A stretch of 64,000 bases of DNA from Filosporella fistucella (taxonomy: Eukaryota; Ascomycota; Leotiomycetes; Helotiales), in NCBI GenBank assembly GCA_030077755.1, contig JAQJZZ010000011.1:3302667-3366666 (forward strand), given 5' to 3'. The translations under genes were made by a program, and so were the position numbers. Below, one piece after another: positions 25,349-37,800 of the stretch (positions are counted from its first letter, which is position 1; the number at the start of each line of letters is the position of its first letter). The notes beneath the pieces were generated by a model. It worked only from the letters and a program-made list of their open reading frames with translations. It had not been told where the DNA came from and ran no database searches.

Positions 25349-26655
25349 TAGGCTAGTATATATAGTAAATTAGGACTCAAACTATTTAAATAATTGCTAC
25401 GCTTCCTCCGGTTATATAAGAAAAGTTTCTCGAGTATAATAAGCTAATCAAGCCTTAGATTATTCAAGAATTGACTAATTAATCAAATATTTAATATATT
25501 ATTACGCGTGAAAAGGGCGCTAGCACCTTAATTAAAAAGGCTGCTCGTCTAATTTAATCATGCTAGCCATAGGAAGATTTCTTTAACTAATAACGGAATA
25601 AGATTATTTTATATTACCAGATTAAAGAAGACGTAACGTAATTGGCTAATCTTTTTAAATGCCCGTTATATATCTTTAAGTTTAGGATAAAAGAAGAAAA
25701 GAAATTAATTATCACGTAATGGCTTAATACTTGAACTTAGCCTGCTATTATAGCTATATTTACCCTCGGGCTTAGATTTGATTACCCCTTTATTTACTAG
25801 GTCATTTATATTAACGCCCTTACTTTAATATTTAATTTCTCTTAAGAGTCCGGTCGAATAGGCTATAATGGTATAAAGGCTTATTCTATTATTATAATTA
25901 GCTAGACCTAAAAGCCATAATTTAATATATAATTATTTCCGGATAAGGAAGTAATATAGCTTTACTTAATTTAATAATATTATTCTCGTAATATTCTTAG
26001 CTAATTTCTTAATATTAAGCCGTATTAGTAATAATATATAGCCGAGGATAAAGCATGCTAGGTTTATATATAGCCTTATATAAAACCCCGTTTAGTAAAC
26101 CTAAAGTTTAGCCTTTTACTTTAAATAAGAATAACTTTTATTAGGCTAAATAAGGTTTTATAATAGGATTATATATAGGACCAGGTGCTTAACCGTTATA
26201 AGAGCAACCTTTAAACCATGCTCGGCACTTGCTTATCTTATTAAGTTTAGAGATATAACTTTAATTACGCTTTATAAATGTGCTCCTGGCAATTCTCTTA
26301 GATCCATGCTAAAAACGATGCTTATTAGGCATAAGAGACCAAAGGTAAAAAGTGGATTAAGAGGTATATTATTTATTAAAAGTGCTATTAGCTATAAGAC
26401 CTTTGCCGTGCTATTAATCCCAATTATAAGGAAATTAAATGCCGCTTCTTAAATATAATTATGCCGCTTTATTATAGGGTATATTATTGGCTAGGGGGGC
26501 AGGAATAGCTATAAAAGCATTTCTAATAAGCTTTTAAAATAGAACTAGCCTATATGCTCTGGCTAAGAGAGACTGCCAGCCTTAGTAGGACCTAGTATAT
26601 CCAGGCTAATTGTGTAGCTGCTAGTGCCCTGGCCGAGTTCTAAAATAAAAAATAG
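25349..26655 (+). pseudogene. 3' end of a TLH-type RecQ helicase gene
   Basis: The plus frame aligns by eye with the C-terminal part of the RecQ pseudogene at 62220-63540. It starts at GACTCAAACTAT (matching GACTCAAATTAT at 62230) and passes LYIFKFRIKEEKK (motif IV region). It reaches the motif V/VI region F-N-F-S-stop-E-S-G-R-I-G-Y-N-G at 25831-25880; intact copies would read QESGRAGRDG. The Gln is TAA, and Asp became Asn. The tail near 26470-26640 contains GGRNSYKS, matching GGQAWLYK near 63350. The 5' part is cut off by the retroelement at 25347. Confidence 0.75.
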
Positions 26656-26882
26656 AGCTAACTTATAAAACCTTTTATATATAATTAGAATTAACCTTAC
26701 ATTTTTATCCTCTTAACCTCTAAGCTCTTTTTTAACTTTTTATTTATTAACCGCTAATAGGTTAAGGTTAAAAAGTAAGAGAATAAGTAAAGAAAGAAAT
26801 AATAAGAATAAAAGAAGAAGATTAATATAAGAGAAGGATTAAAATGAAAAGAAGATATAGGGTTTAATATATAAGAATTAGG
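26656..26882. other. TLH 3' flank with inverted repeat
   Basis: Contains TTAACCTCTAA (26707) and TTAACCGCTAATAGGTTAAG (26747), an inverted-repeat arrangement also found after the RecQ pseudogene at 63571-63613. Otherwise AT-rich with no gene. Confidence 0.45.
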
Positions 26883-27081
26883 TGTCAGGTGTATAATTGA
26901 AATATAATCTCACATAACCTCGACTATTCGGTTATATTTGGCAGTTTACAAGAACCCCTCAGGCACCCTTTAAATAGTCCAACTCTGGCATTCCAAAAGG
27001 GCCAGAGTTTAGTCTCATACTAGAATATAACTTATTTTACTCATTGAATTGCCTCTCATTTATACGTCTTATACCTAGACA
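26883..27081 (+). repeat. 199-bp LTR-like repeat, left of the gene island
   Basis: Begins TGTCAGGTGTATAATTG and ends CTAGACA (TGTC..GACA ends). It is in direct orientation with a second copy at 43760-43955, which is followed by gag. No 5-bp target duplication is visible (TTAGG before, AATTC after). It has suffered fewer transitions than the right-hand copy. Confidence 0.72.
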
Positions 27082-27450
27082 AATTCCTATATCGAGTATT
27101 AGGACTATCTAGTCCAAGGTATTTTAATTAGACAAATTTATACTCTTCTTTAAAACAAAGAACGTAATTCATATAAGATATCAGGAGGAGGGTCTAATTG
27201 CCGCTATTAGGTATAAGTGTCTCAATGCTCGTAAGTATTATTTGCTAAGTTTACTTCAAGTTATATTATTATTTAGCTTCTCGAGGATAACAAATATCTT
27301 TTATCTAATTTTATTAAGGACTCATATCCCAATCTACTCTTCAGATATTTTGGATCCGGGGAAAAGAGAGACTTACCTATAATTAAGGGAAGCTTCTATG
27401 AGTCTAATCGATTCATTTAACAAAGTATACAAAACATATAAAATAATATA
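27082..27450. other. No gene seen
   Basis: Transition zone from AT-rich to balanced composition. No open frame or motif recognised. It probably contains the promoter of the pseudogene that starts at 27451. Confidence 0.4.
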
Positions 27451-28677
27451 ATGCCTATACCACCTACCACCGGATCGTTTATAGCTACTAGCTCATTATC
27501 TGCAGTAACGTCTAAATCCTCTCAGGGAGAGTAGCCATATTATTATATCTATAAAGGGACTTATTATTACTAGGATATACAAAGTATCATCCAAGTAAAT
27601 CGTCTACAGAATATATAAGTCAAAAATGCGAATAGATAGTCGGAAACCAATAGGATAAAATACTAGCGATTCTAGGATAGGAAAAAGACCTATTATTAAT
27701 AATTATATACGGGCTAGCAGTCTAATAGATCTCCTGATTAGGGATTATCAGATAGGGTGACTAAGAATAACGGACTTACCACGTTTCGCAACTTCTGCCC
27801 TAGAGATATTAAGGCATCTTTGAAATAGAGTGGTCATAATCTATTTAAGCTAGACTAGAGTAATTATCTCGACAATCCACAGCTCACAAATCAAGCCAGA
27901 CCACTCGAGCAAGCTCAGCACTACGGTATCAATCTTAGCATAAGGTACGCATAGATACTAATAGATAGGGAGCTGGTCGTGATTCGAATTAGGAATTCTG
28001 AAGAAGACGTCGACTTCCAGCCACTAAGGCCATCTCGCAATATCCCACACCGTCGCATACCGTTAGATATCTCTACTATGTCTATAGTTTTCAGTGCGAT
28101 GTCCATCGATTATTCTGCATATAGCGGGCAAAGCGGGAGTAGTTCGGGGATAAAACCAGCTCCGCTCGAAGTTGCACGCATATCCTGGTCGGCATAATCA
28201 AAGTCTTCAAAAGGGAAGGAGCAAGAATTGACAGTCAATTTGAGCTTGTTCTTTCTCGCCTCGTATCCTGCTTTGACTTAAGCACGGGTAAAACATACCC
28301 AGACCAGCCCTCGTTCTCCACCATCTTCAGAAAAAGCACAGTCTCAGAGAATTGATCCCGTGAAATACTGGTTACCGTCGAAGGATATTGCCTGGGACGT
28401 TATAGATTCAGATATAGCTATATATCTCCCTGAACCATTGGTGGAACGAAATCGTAAAGGTCAAGAATCGGGTTACCTTATCACAGTTTGGGAACTAATA
28501 GACTAAGACAGGCTCGAAGCAATAATAGCTGATTTGAAGACGGATACAATAGTATAGAGAAATAAGGGTGGATCGTATAAAGAATCGACAACCCACAAGT
28601 CTCGTGATTATTATAGGGGCACTTTTCTATCTGGCTCGTAGGCACTTCGCAGCAGAAATCACGAAAAGAGGTCGTGA
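27451..28677 (+). pseudogene. Unknown protein gene inactivated by RIP
   Basis: A single uninterrupted phase of 408 codons from ATG (27451) to TGA (28675-28677), broken only by a dozen or more TAG/TAA codons where Gln is plausible. Damage is dense in the first 500 bp and rare after 27960. The readable C-terminal half (from 27979) includes RPSRNIPHRRIPLDISTMS, then RIDPVKYWLPSKDIAWDVID, YLPEPLVERNRKGQESGYLI, and a tail STTHKSRDYYRG. This style (YWLP..., GYLITVWELI, THKSRDYY) reminds me of small fungal hypothetical proteins with no assigned function. No catalytic motif is visible. Light, directional damage suggests RIP leaking from the repeats on the left. Confidence 0.6.
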
Positions 28678-28953
28678 ATTTATAGCTGGGTATTCTTTGA
28701 ACAGATCCTGCCCTATCATATTTTAATATCAATTCTCATTGCATACACGTATAATCGATAAACGACTTGTGATGCGCTTTCCAAGAATCGATGTCAAGAA
28801 ATTTAGGTCACCAGATCTCGCTTATAGTATAGCAAACTCCGTGCGCCAGTTTCCGTGCCCAAGTTTAAATATTGTCGATTAGCTGATACTTCTAATTTCA
28901 GGTTCAAGACGTGTCCCGAACACACAAATCCTCGACCTTAAACATCGTTAGGC

Positions 28954-30070
28954 ATGGCGCACGTCTTAATGAATATAACTGGTAGCTATTATGCTGGTCA
29001 CTCTCAAACTTTTACAAAGCCATTCCAAATTTCCAAGGCACCTCTAGCTATTGGAGGATTAGGTCAAGTTTACCAAGCAACGTCAGAAGAGCGAAGGGCT
29101 TACTTCGTCAAATTGGTTAGTCATTTTTCCTTCTCAAACTTACGATCTCTGATTATTTCATCCCAAAGTACAAACCATATTCTAAAAAGGAGATAGAATG
29201 GGATCAAACATTATTGCTAAAAAAGAAAATTCTACTATCAAATTCTAATCTTTGATTATTGCTTCAACTTATGGCATCGCGAGAGCCGCGCTTACGAGCG
29301 AATCGATGAGTGTATCCAAGACCCAGCACGCTCTTTTTTTCCCAAAGTACTATGGAACTACGAAGCTTTCATATTTATCGTGTCCTAAGCCATGGCGTGA
29401 GGCGTTTCCTGACTCTGGACACGTTTGTGTGGTCGTACTTGAGCTACTCGAGGACTCATACATCTGCCAGGGTGCACAAGATATGCAACTAAGTAATCAC
29501 TCACTCGTAACAGCTAAGGAGCTCTACTCTGACATGATGAGCCTCGAATACATCCACATTTTCATCCACCTGTGCGAAATTGTCGAGACTTTATATAAAG
29601 CCAAGGTTATTCATGGCGATCTAAAACCAGACAATCTTATCGACTATGCTACCACAATGAGGTCGATGCTCTTTGATTTCAGCAAGTCCTAGACCTACTC
29701 AGAGGACCAATACTGTGTTGATCCCTTCGAGAAGAATCCTTGGACATTCGAATAGCGAAGAAATGCGGAGCTTGACACAGTCCAGCATATGGTGCTCCAG
29801 TGAGCTTTTCATTATCCTTTTTGGAAACCTATAGAACTAATTTGAAGATAGGGAGGACAGGCAAGGTGAAGAGAAGCAATTCCTAAGGGCAAAGTTTCCA
29901 AGATTGTCAAAGTGTCTTCGTTGTGTGAAGCTAATAGAGCAGATAACTTTGCACTCCGATAAATTATAGGCTGAGAATGCGTCGAAACCGATTCCTCCAC
30001 ATCTTTATCGCTAAGAATTGAGAGAAGGCGATGCGAGAGAAATAGAGGCTGCCTTGATTGACTGCCTCGT
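28954..30070 (+). pseudogene. Protein-kinase-like gene, RIP-damaged
   Basis: Starts at ATG 28954. The glycine-rich loop reads IGGLGQVYQATS, followed by YFVKL with the ATP-binding Lys. An intron (GTTAGT from about 29117, branch CTGAT, AAG at 29165) separates this from YKPYSKKEIEWDQTLLL. After 29260 come WHRESRAYERIDECIQDPA and YYGTTKL. VIHGDLKPDN at about 29610-29640 is the catalytic loop with HGD in place of HRD. DFSKS stands where DFG is usual. Stops follow at 29690 (TAG) and 29754 (TAG), both explicable as CAG to TAG. The C-lobe continues as RRNAELDTVQH and perhaps to 30070. HGD and DFS are typical of fungal atypical kinase-like families, so activity before damage is uncertain. Confidence 0.65.
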
Positions 30071-30697
30071 TTGATCTGCAGTAATAAGGGGATGTGGTGG
30101 ACGCAGCGGCGAACAATATGAACGGCACGTGGTGTTTTGATAATTCTGCTGGGATATCGCTATTTATCTTTTTATAGCTATATTCAAAGCATCTGGTTTG
30201 AGCTTGAATTGAAAGCATTAAATTGCACCCCACGTAACCAGTACCTAGGATCGATGCCTCTAATAGTCATGTCCTTTAACGATATCACCAGTATCCTTCC
30301 GCGATATCCTTCAACCGAGATTCCGCTTCCGCATCATCCGCCTCATTATAGAGACCATCGCGTTACTCCAACTGTGGCCTTTGTCTTCGGTTGTTACCTT
30401 AAACCCCTTAAGAAAGAGTAATTTCTCATCCAGATCCTCACCTGATAAGGGCGCAGGCGCGACCGGAGTGGTTAACTTGCCTGTCCATAATATCTTAACT
30501 TCCAAAACCTAAGGCTATTTGACCAATGCCAATTATACGCCTGATTGGCGTGCACCAGACGTCGGTCGAGAGCTGCGAGCCGTTTGAGGACGAGGTCGAG
30601 GTTGCGTGATGCAAAAATATTCCGGATAAGCTTAATTTTCGATGCCAAGGCGTCGTACGGGGCATCCGTCGTCTGATGCAAGCTGCAGTTCTAATAA
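30071..30697. other. No confident gene; possible minus-strand remnant
   Basis: Balanced composition. A 69-codon minus frame at 30472-30681 has a plausible alpha-helical sequence (DLVLKRLAALDRRLVHANQA) but no start context or partner exons I can support. I see no other feature. Confidence 0.3.
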
Positions 30698-31175
30698 GTT
30701 GCGGTGCAATGGGTTCAGACTACAGAAATGCCTGCAGATGGATTCACAAAGCCTCTCTCAACAGAGAAACATGCTCACTTTGTTAAGCAGCTAGGCCTGG
30801 TTGATATCTCTTCGCGGATTGATCCAGGATACGCATCAGATGAGGAAGACCTACAGATGTCATCTGAAGCAGAGTGAAATCTGGGGGGGTGTGTCGTAGA
30901 CCAAGGCATCAGCTGTAGGAACCTGAGGCAACACATGCACGCATAAATAGCTTACTGAAGGTACGATAAATTCAATGAAAAACATACACTTCATGCTAAA
31001 ACAATCCCACCACATTTCGCACCCAACTGCGACAATGGTTATGGTCACATGACACTTGAAATGAACTTTGCTTCAAACACATATAGCCACTATGATTAGA
31101 TTTACCTTGGCTTCAAATTTATTTTAGATAGGGTAATCCTGCAAGAAAATGCGGTCTAGAGGCCTGGGATTGACA
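30698..31175 (+). mobile_element. 3' end of a second copia family (RNase H tail and LTR)
   Basis: 30698-30877 reads WVQTTEMPADGFTKPLSTEK and on to LGLVDIS before a TGA stop. This is the canonical end of copia RNase H (ADxxTKPL). The tract CTGGGGGGGTG at 30881-30891 is the polypurine tract, and TGTCGTAGACC at 30892 starts an LTR. A possible LTR end is TTGACA at 31175, which would give 284 bp with TGTC..GACA ends. The element upstream of the RNase H tail is gone. Unlike the AT-rich elements it is barely RIP-mutated. Confidence 0.7.
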
Positions 31176-31388
31176 AGAATTGGCATACATCCGTGAATCT
31201 ACTCCAATGTGTCAAGTAGCTCTTACCATTAAATATCTAGAAATGAAACAATCACGTCCATCAAGCTTTTACTTTCTATATATTCTGCCGATCTTTCTAT
31301 CCCCTTGTGGTCGAAACCAAGTATTGAAATTCAAACCGAACACAAAAGACCTACATAGAATCAAACCACTCGCCAATTACGAATTGGG
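31176..31388. promoter_or_regulatory. Upstream region of the 31389 ORF
   Basis: No gene seen. It lies between a copia LTR and a small ORF and may hold its promoter. No TATA box or other element can be named with confidence. Confidence 0.25.
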
Positions 31389-31838
31389 ATGAATCCTACA
31401 TCAACTGAAACCTCGAAACTCTTCACATCCTTCATGAAAGGAACCGGACCTATGGATCGTCTCATTGAAGCTTGGTCTCTGGGCCTTGGTACGGCCAATA
31501 GCCCACCTAATACATCGATACGGGGCACCGAAGCTGCTCGCATAATAGAGACTGCAAGTCGTTATTCTGCAAAAGATGATAGTCTTCATGACGACTTCAT
31601 CATAAGTGAACTTCCCAGACACGCTAATGCTACGGTCGGTAGGTCACATGAGTTGAGCTCCGGTCAAAACGGAGGTGTATATGAGTTGCCATTTTTGAAT
31701 CCAAGACAGATTCCAAGTAATGTCAACAAGGGATCATTGAAGCTCAATCCTCATGCAGTCGAATTTGTTCTTGGGAACATCCATGATATCACCAGAGACC
31801 AGAACGTAGCCCACTTTAGGTCTGGAGGGATGCGGTGA
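31389..31838 (+). CDS. Hypothetical protein, 149 aa
   Basis: Single open frame from ATG (GGGATGAATCC) to TGA, with balanced codon use and no RIP signature. It reads as a soluble, polar protein (TSKLFTSFMKGTGPMDRLIE near the start, HAVEFVLGNIHDITRDQ near the end). No signal peptide, membrane segment or known motif is visible. The minus-strand frames across it are shorter and look like shadows. It could be a real small gene or the end of a gene whose other exons I do not see; it is convergent with the metallo-hydrolase gene on the other strand. Confidence 0.4.
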   Translation: MNPTSTETSKLFTSFMKGTGPMDRLIEAWSLGLGTANSPPNTSIRGTEAARIIETASRYSAKDDSLHDDFIISELPRHANATVGRSHELSSGQNGGVYELPFLNPRQIPSNVNKGSLKLNPHAVEFVLGNIHDITRDQNVAHFRSGGMR

Positions 31839-32233
31839 CATAGAAATTATCTTGGAATCATGAGAGAGTGGTTAGGTGGGGATCGAGAGAGCATGAGGAA
31901 AAACGCTAGTCAGTAGAGTTAGCAAGATTTTTTACTTCGAGGAACCAAGACTTGATGGCATGAGAAATGTTATGATAAGTGATTATCAAATTGCTGGTCC
32001 TTTCATGTTGATCTGAATCGATAGTGTTCCGAGAACCAGCTACAAAAACATCCTTACAGGATCCATTCTTGCCCCGAGAGAAAGACTGCGATTCTAAATG
32101 CTTGATGCATGAATCTTCTTGTCTATCGTCTTTGGAACCGAAACTTGTAACTTTTGTCGTCTTGAGGTACAAAAAAGTACTCGCACTCAACATAATCCAC
32201 CCCACTTGCACAAACTCAGAGTGACTCAAAATT
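31839..32233. other. Intergenic region between convergent genes
   Basis: A 107-codon minus frame (31906-32229) lies directly after the hydrolase stop but shows no motif. It is more likely the 3' untranslated and intergenic region. Confidence 0.35.
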
Positions 32234-34392
32234 TTAAAGTGGAAGCATTTCTACCCAATCATTTAATAGTAGGTCGTCGGGAGAGTCAGCCGTGGCAGTG
32301 GTAAATTGCACAGCTAATTGACGAGCCGCGTTCCGACCAAATATGATCCTTCCAGCGCCAGATCTGACAACTCCAGGCTGCTTTCTCAGCCTGAAACATC
32401 TATAATTGTAGATGTCGCCCCTTGTCGCATCAAAATTTGGTTTGTATATCCCACTTAGAAGCTGCCTTGTGCTTGTCTGCCCGTTCACCGTAACTCTATT
32501 ATCATCGAGTGAGCCCGGATCTGAGAAGAAGAGAAGCGTAGGCGTTTCGCGTTTCGCGGCATATTCGAGCGGTGTCTGAAGGGTCCCGCGTGCGATTTCC
32601 TGCAGAGTGTGCAATGATGGATTTCCGTGCTTATATTGTGCACCGCAAACCAGATAGACTTTGGCCCGGAACATTTTATAGAAATTCGTGTCGGATGTCA
32701 CCTTTGAGCAATGATGTGGAACCTTCAAAACATCAACCTCCTGGCGCAAATCTTTGCCGGTGAATGCCGCGACAGTTGCTTGGATGTTACAGTCCCGATC
32801 ATAAGAGTCTCCTGTGAATAACATGTCGAATTCTCGTTCCTCTGAGCTGGGGCTGGCAGAAATACTGCTGACCTTGAGCTTTCGAATCATAGTGACAATG
32901 CTGGCTCGATTCTGAATATCATGACCTCCTATTTTCAGATCGTCCAATGGGGCGTATGGTCCAATACCTCCAGAGTGAATCGATATCGAGTTCTTGTATC
33001 TGCTTAACATGACTTGGGAGATCAACTCTTCGTATATAGCTTTGGTCGGTCCGACTGTCTTTACTATCCACCTCCGTGACGGTACAGGACTTCGAGTGGG
33101 AAGATAATTTGAGTCGTCATCTTGGTGTTATTAGTGCTGGCTTGGCTGTGAGAGCTCTGGAAATACCTTGCGTAGCTGAAATCACACTAGCATTTACCCA
33201 AGGACGAGCTGTAGGAGTTGTTGCGGCACTACTTGTAAAGTGTTTGACAAGCGAGTCGAACTCGCTCTTGATGTCCACGAATTGTTTGACAGATTGAAAC
33301 GTTGGGAGTACAGGTGGGAGACGAGGTGGAACACAAAGAGCTATGTATCCTGTACTCGTCCCTACACGTGGAACGATTCCGAAGATTTCCACCTTTTGCC
33401 AAACAACATCTGTGTCTTCCTTCTTACCTGCTGAGTTTAATAGTTGAGCCTGAACTCTTCCCATTCGCACAGTATTCTCCCTCCCGTGCTTTGTTTTGAT
33501 ATTTAAAGCAATTGCACAACGTATCGCTATAGCCTGAGGAGCACTCGCGGGTACTGGATACTGAACGTCAAAGTTTATTGATTGTAACACTTTGAAATTG
33601 TCGGAAGGGCCGATCAATTTCCACCTAGTCTCATTATCTGAAGGTGCTGTGCTAGCAGTGGCAATGAATTGATACTTGAATTGATGAAACCAACGAAAGT
33701 TGGCTCCTCTCATCAAAAGCTTCCATCGCTCGTCGTTATTACATGTGATGGTGAAGGGATTACCCGGAATCCGCGGCCTACGATAGATACATTGATCAGT
33801 AAAAAATTATAGTCTTTTGTTAACAATGTCCTTACGGTTGGTAAGTGACAGTAAGAGTCGGGTCCAGGCTAGGTAGCTCGTGAAACATGACTTTAGTGTC
33901 AACAAAGTTTGGACATAGAGTGTCATTTGTTCTGATTGCTTTGAAAAGGGCCGCACCTTGTCCGCAATGATCCTCATCAAGATGTGTGAATTGAACCATG
34001 CCAACAGGAGGATTTGCAAAGGAATTGGGCACCGAATCAACACTCGGCGAGATCCTGATTTTCGGCGGCTTAAACCTTGACAGTACTCGTATTATGTTGT
34101 CCAATTGTGCTCGAGATGGCCCAGTATCGATCAGAATTCTATAGTATGACGGATCTGTTGCATCATACGATCCGCCAGTCGTCAATTCTGTTTGGCAGAC
34201 ATCGATCACGTTACAGTCACCGTAGTCAGCGTCTATGACCGTGACCTGTGCATATGGCTTAGGGGAAAGTCAATACGAAACTTCAAGGTATAGTACAGGC
34301 ATGCTACTTACTTGATCTATATCGCCATTGATTTTTACTAGATTCTGTGGCGCGACAGAGTTGTTCAGCGTGAGAAATATGGGCGTAGACAT
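32234..34392 (-). CDS. Metallo-beta-lactamase-fold hydrolase, ComEC-like, 666 aa
   Basis: Predicted exons (minus): 34392-34312, 34257-33836, 33777-33167, 33120-32234. Introns are 54, 58 and 46 bp, with GT..AG ends (GTAAGT, GTAAGG, GTATTT donors). The joined frame is 2001 bp with matching phases. Residues about 31-40 read VTVIDADYGDCNV and about 68-73 RILIDTG, the first two strands of an MBL domain. T-H-L-D-E-D-H near 118-124 is the H-x-D-x-D-H metal motif typical of the ComEC/Rec2 branch (second His replaced by Asp). N-R-A-S-I-V near 442-447 and LFTGDS (Asp 476) follow, then LKVPHH (His 507-508). The exon-3 region between the two halves is a large insertion. No signal peptide or membrane segment is seen, so unlike bacterial ComEC it lacks a channel. 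The substrate is unknown. ATG 34461 in the same frame is an alternative start. It is divergent from the 1318-aa gene, with 415 bp between. Confidence 0.8.
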
Positions 34393-34807
34393 ATCTTCAA
34401 GTGAGTTATCGCCCACATGAACAATGGTAGAAATACTTTCCGGGCTTCGTGAGATACTCAATGCTGGTAGTATACGAGTATGTCACTGCAAAAAAAAGAA
34501 TCTGGACCGTCCTCGGCGAGTCCCAGAAAGGGTGGATTTTCAATTTTGTGGCGTTCCAAGTATCCACACAAATGAGACAATACATTGTTGTCACCAGACC
34601 CCAGAAACCCTAGCAATTAGCCTCTTGCAAGATGTTTTGCACAGTGAACCCTACTAACCGAGTTGAGATGATACAACTGTTAATTGAACATTTCTATCCT
34701 TTGCATCTCAGCGAAAATCCAAAGGAAGCAGCAGTGTTGATATACATCATGTTCTTGTACGAGGATTGAAGCTCGGCGAATCTTGAACAACACCAAGGTT
34801 CGACCCA
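34393..34807. promoter_or_regulatory. Shared divergent promoter region
   Basis: The only non-coding stretch between the start of the hydrolase (minus) and the start of the 1318-aa gene (plus). It must contain both promoters if the starts are right, and would allow coordinated expression. No named motif is claimed; the small plus frame at 34424-34657 crosses it but looks incidental. Confidence 0.45.
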
Positions 34808-37800
34808 ATGTCTGTCGGGGTCACATCGGGGGATTTGCAAGGCTTCTCCGCCTCTGCAGAACAGGTATTGAACCATGTGCAGCAGTTTGTGTCATTTCCA
34901 GGAAGCTCTACCAACTCTGCTATCAAATATCAATTTTTTGGTGAGTTGAGGGTCAGTGTCGAGGCCTCATGGGCAATCCTGCCAGGATTCGTACTCGACT
35001 CCGTATCTATGCTCATCTCACTGAATACAGCATCGGACGGTAAGTAAGCTACTTCCTCTACAGAATTTTGAATTGACTCCCATCCAGCACAATATCAACA
35101 AGTTGGACTACAAGTAGACGCTAGTTTCACGATCCAAGATGTTACATTCCGAGTTTTTGGAGATTTGCCAGATTTACTTTCGGGGTCAGCAGCTGATTTC
35201 ACTTTGAAACTACAATTGGAAGATCCACAAGAGACTTTAGATGCTCGCACATTCCTAACTGCATTGGATTCGGCTTTAAGTTTTGAAGCAGCTACTGTTT
35301 CTGTGGATTCGGATCTCAAGTCACAACTAGTGGATCAATCAAGTCAGCTTCTAGATGCAACAATTGTGGTACAACGAACGACTGCTGGAAGTTTCTTTCT
35401 GAAAGCTGTCTCCTTGAATCTTCAAGCAGGCTTCGATTGGGTTTTGATTGAAAATGTCACGTTACGGAACCTGGCAGTGAGTGTGGATATGACAAGAAAT
35501 GACCCGAATACTGCATGGCAATATGGTGTTGGCGTCAGTGGTAGCATGCTCGTGCAAGATGTGCAAGTTATAGCTAAAGCACATTTTGATGTTGCAGATA
35601 CCTCAAGCGTTCAGCTCGGGATAGAAGTCTCATCTCTGGTTGGAGTAGGAATTTCAGACCTTCTCCATATCTTTGCTCCAGACACCGCGACCTCTGCACA
35701 AACTGCCATTATCAATCAATTACCGCCAAGTCTAACGTATACTGGCATTTATATGGATATGGGAGATGGTTCATTGCAGATAGTTGTGGTTTTAAGAAAA
35801 CCACCATCATCAACTTGGTCTGTATCATCGGCAGAAGTTTCCATGAGCTTGCCAGGGATCACGTGGGTTTCGCCTGCCATAAACAATAATATATATCAGC
35901 AGGTTGTCCTTCAAGATATCTCCCTGAATGCAAAGGTGGTTCGTATAACTACTTCATCGCCAACCACAGAGCCAGGGACACTGTTTACGAAAAGTGAAGA
36001 TCACCCCGATAATTCGGTGGCCAAGTCACTGGTTGCGACTACGACAACTGACTGGGACCCCAGTGGCCAGATCAGAGGCGTAATCAGTCTTCGCGACGGT
36101 CAATTTATTCTGACAGTCCTTGTCTCTTACGATTCTGTGAGGCGCGTCACAATCTTGGAAGCAAGCTTGCCAAGCGGCTTTTATGGCTCGATGACAGATC
36201 TTGCCAGCGACTCGGCGTTTTCACCTCCAGGCATGCTTTCAAAAGATCTCGGCGATCTTCAGAATGTCGGAAGACTTCCTAATGATTCACCCATTCAATT
36301 GACATCAGCAAACGAGTTGACTGGAGGAACCAATCGATTGCTGCAGCTCACTTTCTCGGATACAGAGCTGACGAGGCTACTGCTACGGTCCCAATACAGC
36401 GGTACATGGCAACTGACTGATAGGATTACTTTGACAGATCTAGGGCTATGGGTAGATCTCCAGTATCCACAAAGTTCAGATCTCACCAAATCATCTGTCG
36501 CTGGGCTGGTGTACGGTTCTTTTGCGATGTCGGGTAGCATTAATGTTTTTGCACTCATTGCAGGCGTCAAAAGTACAGCAACCACCGATATATGGGCAAG
36601 CCTATCCGTGGATTCGATACCAGGCTCTACTTTAGGTATTGCTCCTAATGGTGTGATTTCAGATGAGAAATTGTTTGGCAAAATTGCACCGGTGGTCGGA
36701 TGGGGGTTACCTTCATCATTTCCATCGGCCAGCACGGCACTTGGCGAGGTATTTACCTCGACTCAAGTTTATGTCGACATCAAACTCAGCAAAATATCAT
36801 CCAATTATAATCTATCACTCCTACGGGTCAAGGCTTCAGCAAGCTCATCGTGGGAAATTTTTCCGGGTTTGACCCTGTCGTCTGTTCAACTGACAATCTT
36901 CCTTCAACAACCTCCAGGAAACGTTGATCTGTCGGGTTATGTTACGATATCCGGTACATGTGAAGTAGGATCTGCATCGTTGTATTTGATCAACGCACAA
37001 GCTACTTTCCTCAGAAGTCCAAGTTCCCCGAGTGAATTTACCTCGACCTTGGGGTTCTCGAAGCTGAATGCACCTGGTAAAGTTCTTCCGTACGCAAATA
37101 TCCATTTCATTTTTCTCCTGATGAATCAAGAATGGAGCGAAGCGAGGAGAGACGAAAATCAGTGAATTGCTTCCTCTAGCACAAGTCAGCTGACGTTTCA
37201 ATTTGTTCCTAGGTCTGATATCACCTCCCTAGTGGCCTTTGGTAGCCAGTCGATTGATACTGTCACATTAGTAGCTCAAATTCCAGGTAAATGTGCAACT
37301 AATGTCTTCTTTGGCTGTGCTGACTGGCAAGATGGTTTTCCTATTCCGGCGAGTGTGTTCACGACCGATAGCGATTTCACCTTTCTATGCTCCGCAACAA
37401 TTATCACGACCGCGGGATCCACTCCTTTGAAGGCCCTGTCTTTCCAGTTCTCCCAAAACATCCCTTGGATCATTAATAGCGCTCTTCCCCTCACCCTACG
37501 GACATCTTCAATAGCATTGATGATTCAAAACCCAACACTCACGGGAACAGCGCGTACATCCACTCTGACGATGAGCGGTGATCTTGAAATTGGATCTCTT
37601 CACGTTTCCGCAACTCTGATCCTGGTTGATAGCACAACTTTGGTCATCACCGTCAACGCAGATGGACAGATCTCTGCCTCTTCAATACTCGATGCCTTGG
37701 TCACAAGCAATGTCGCGACACCTGTACCCCTCGGATCAAACTTGGATATTGAATCAACGTCATCAAGATTCAGAGTTGACATTACTTTGGAGAAGATTTC

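Noticed and set aside
31906..32229. Minus-strand 107-codon ORF just after the hydrolase stop
   Set aside because: No motif, no start context, and overlapped by plus-strand frames; more likely 3' untranslated sequence.
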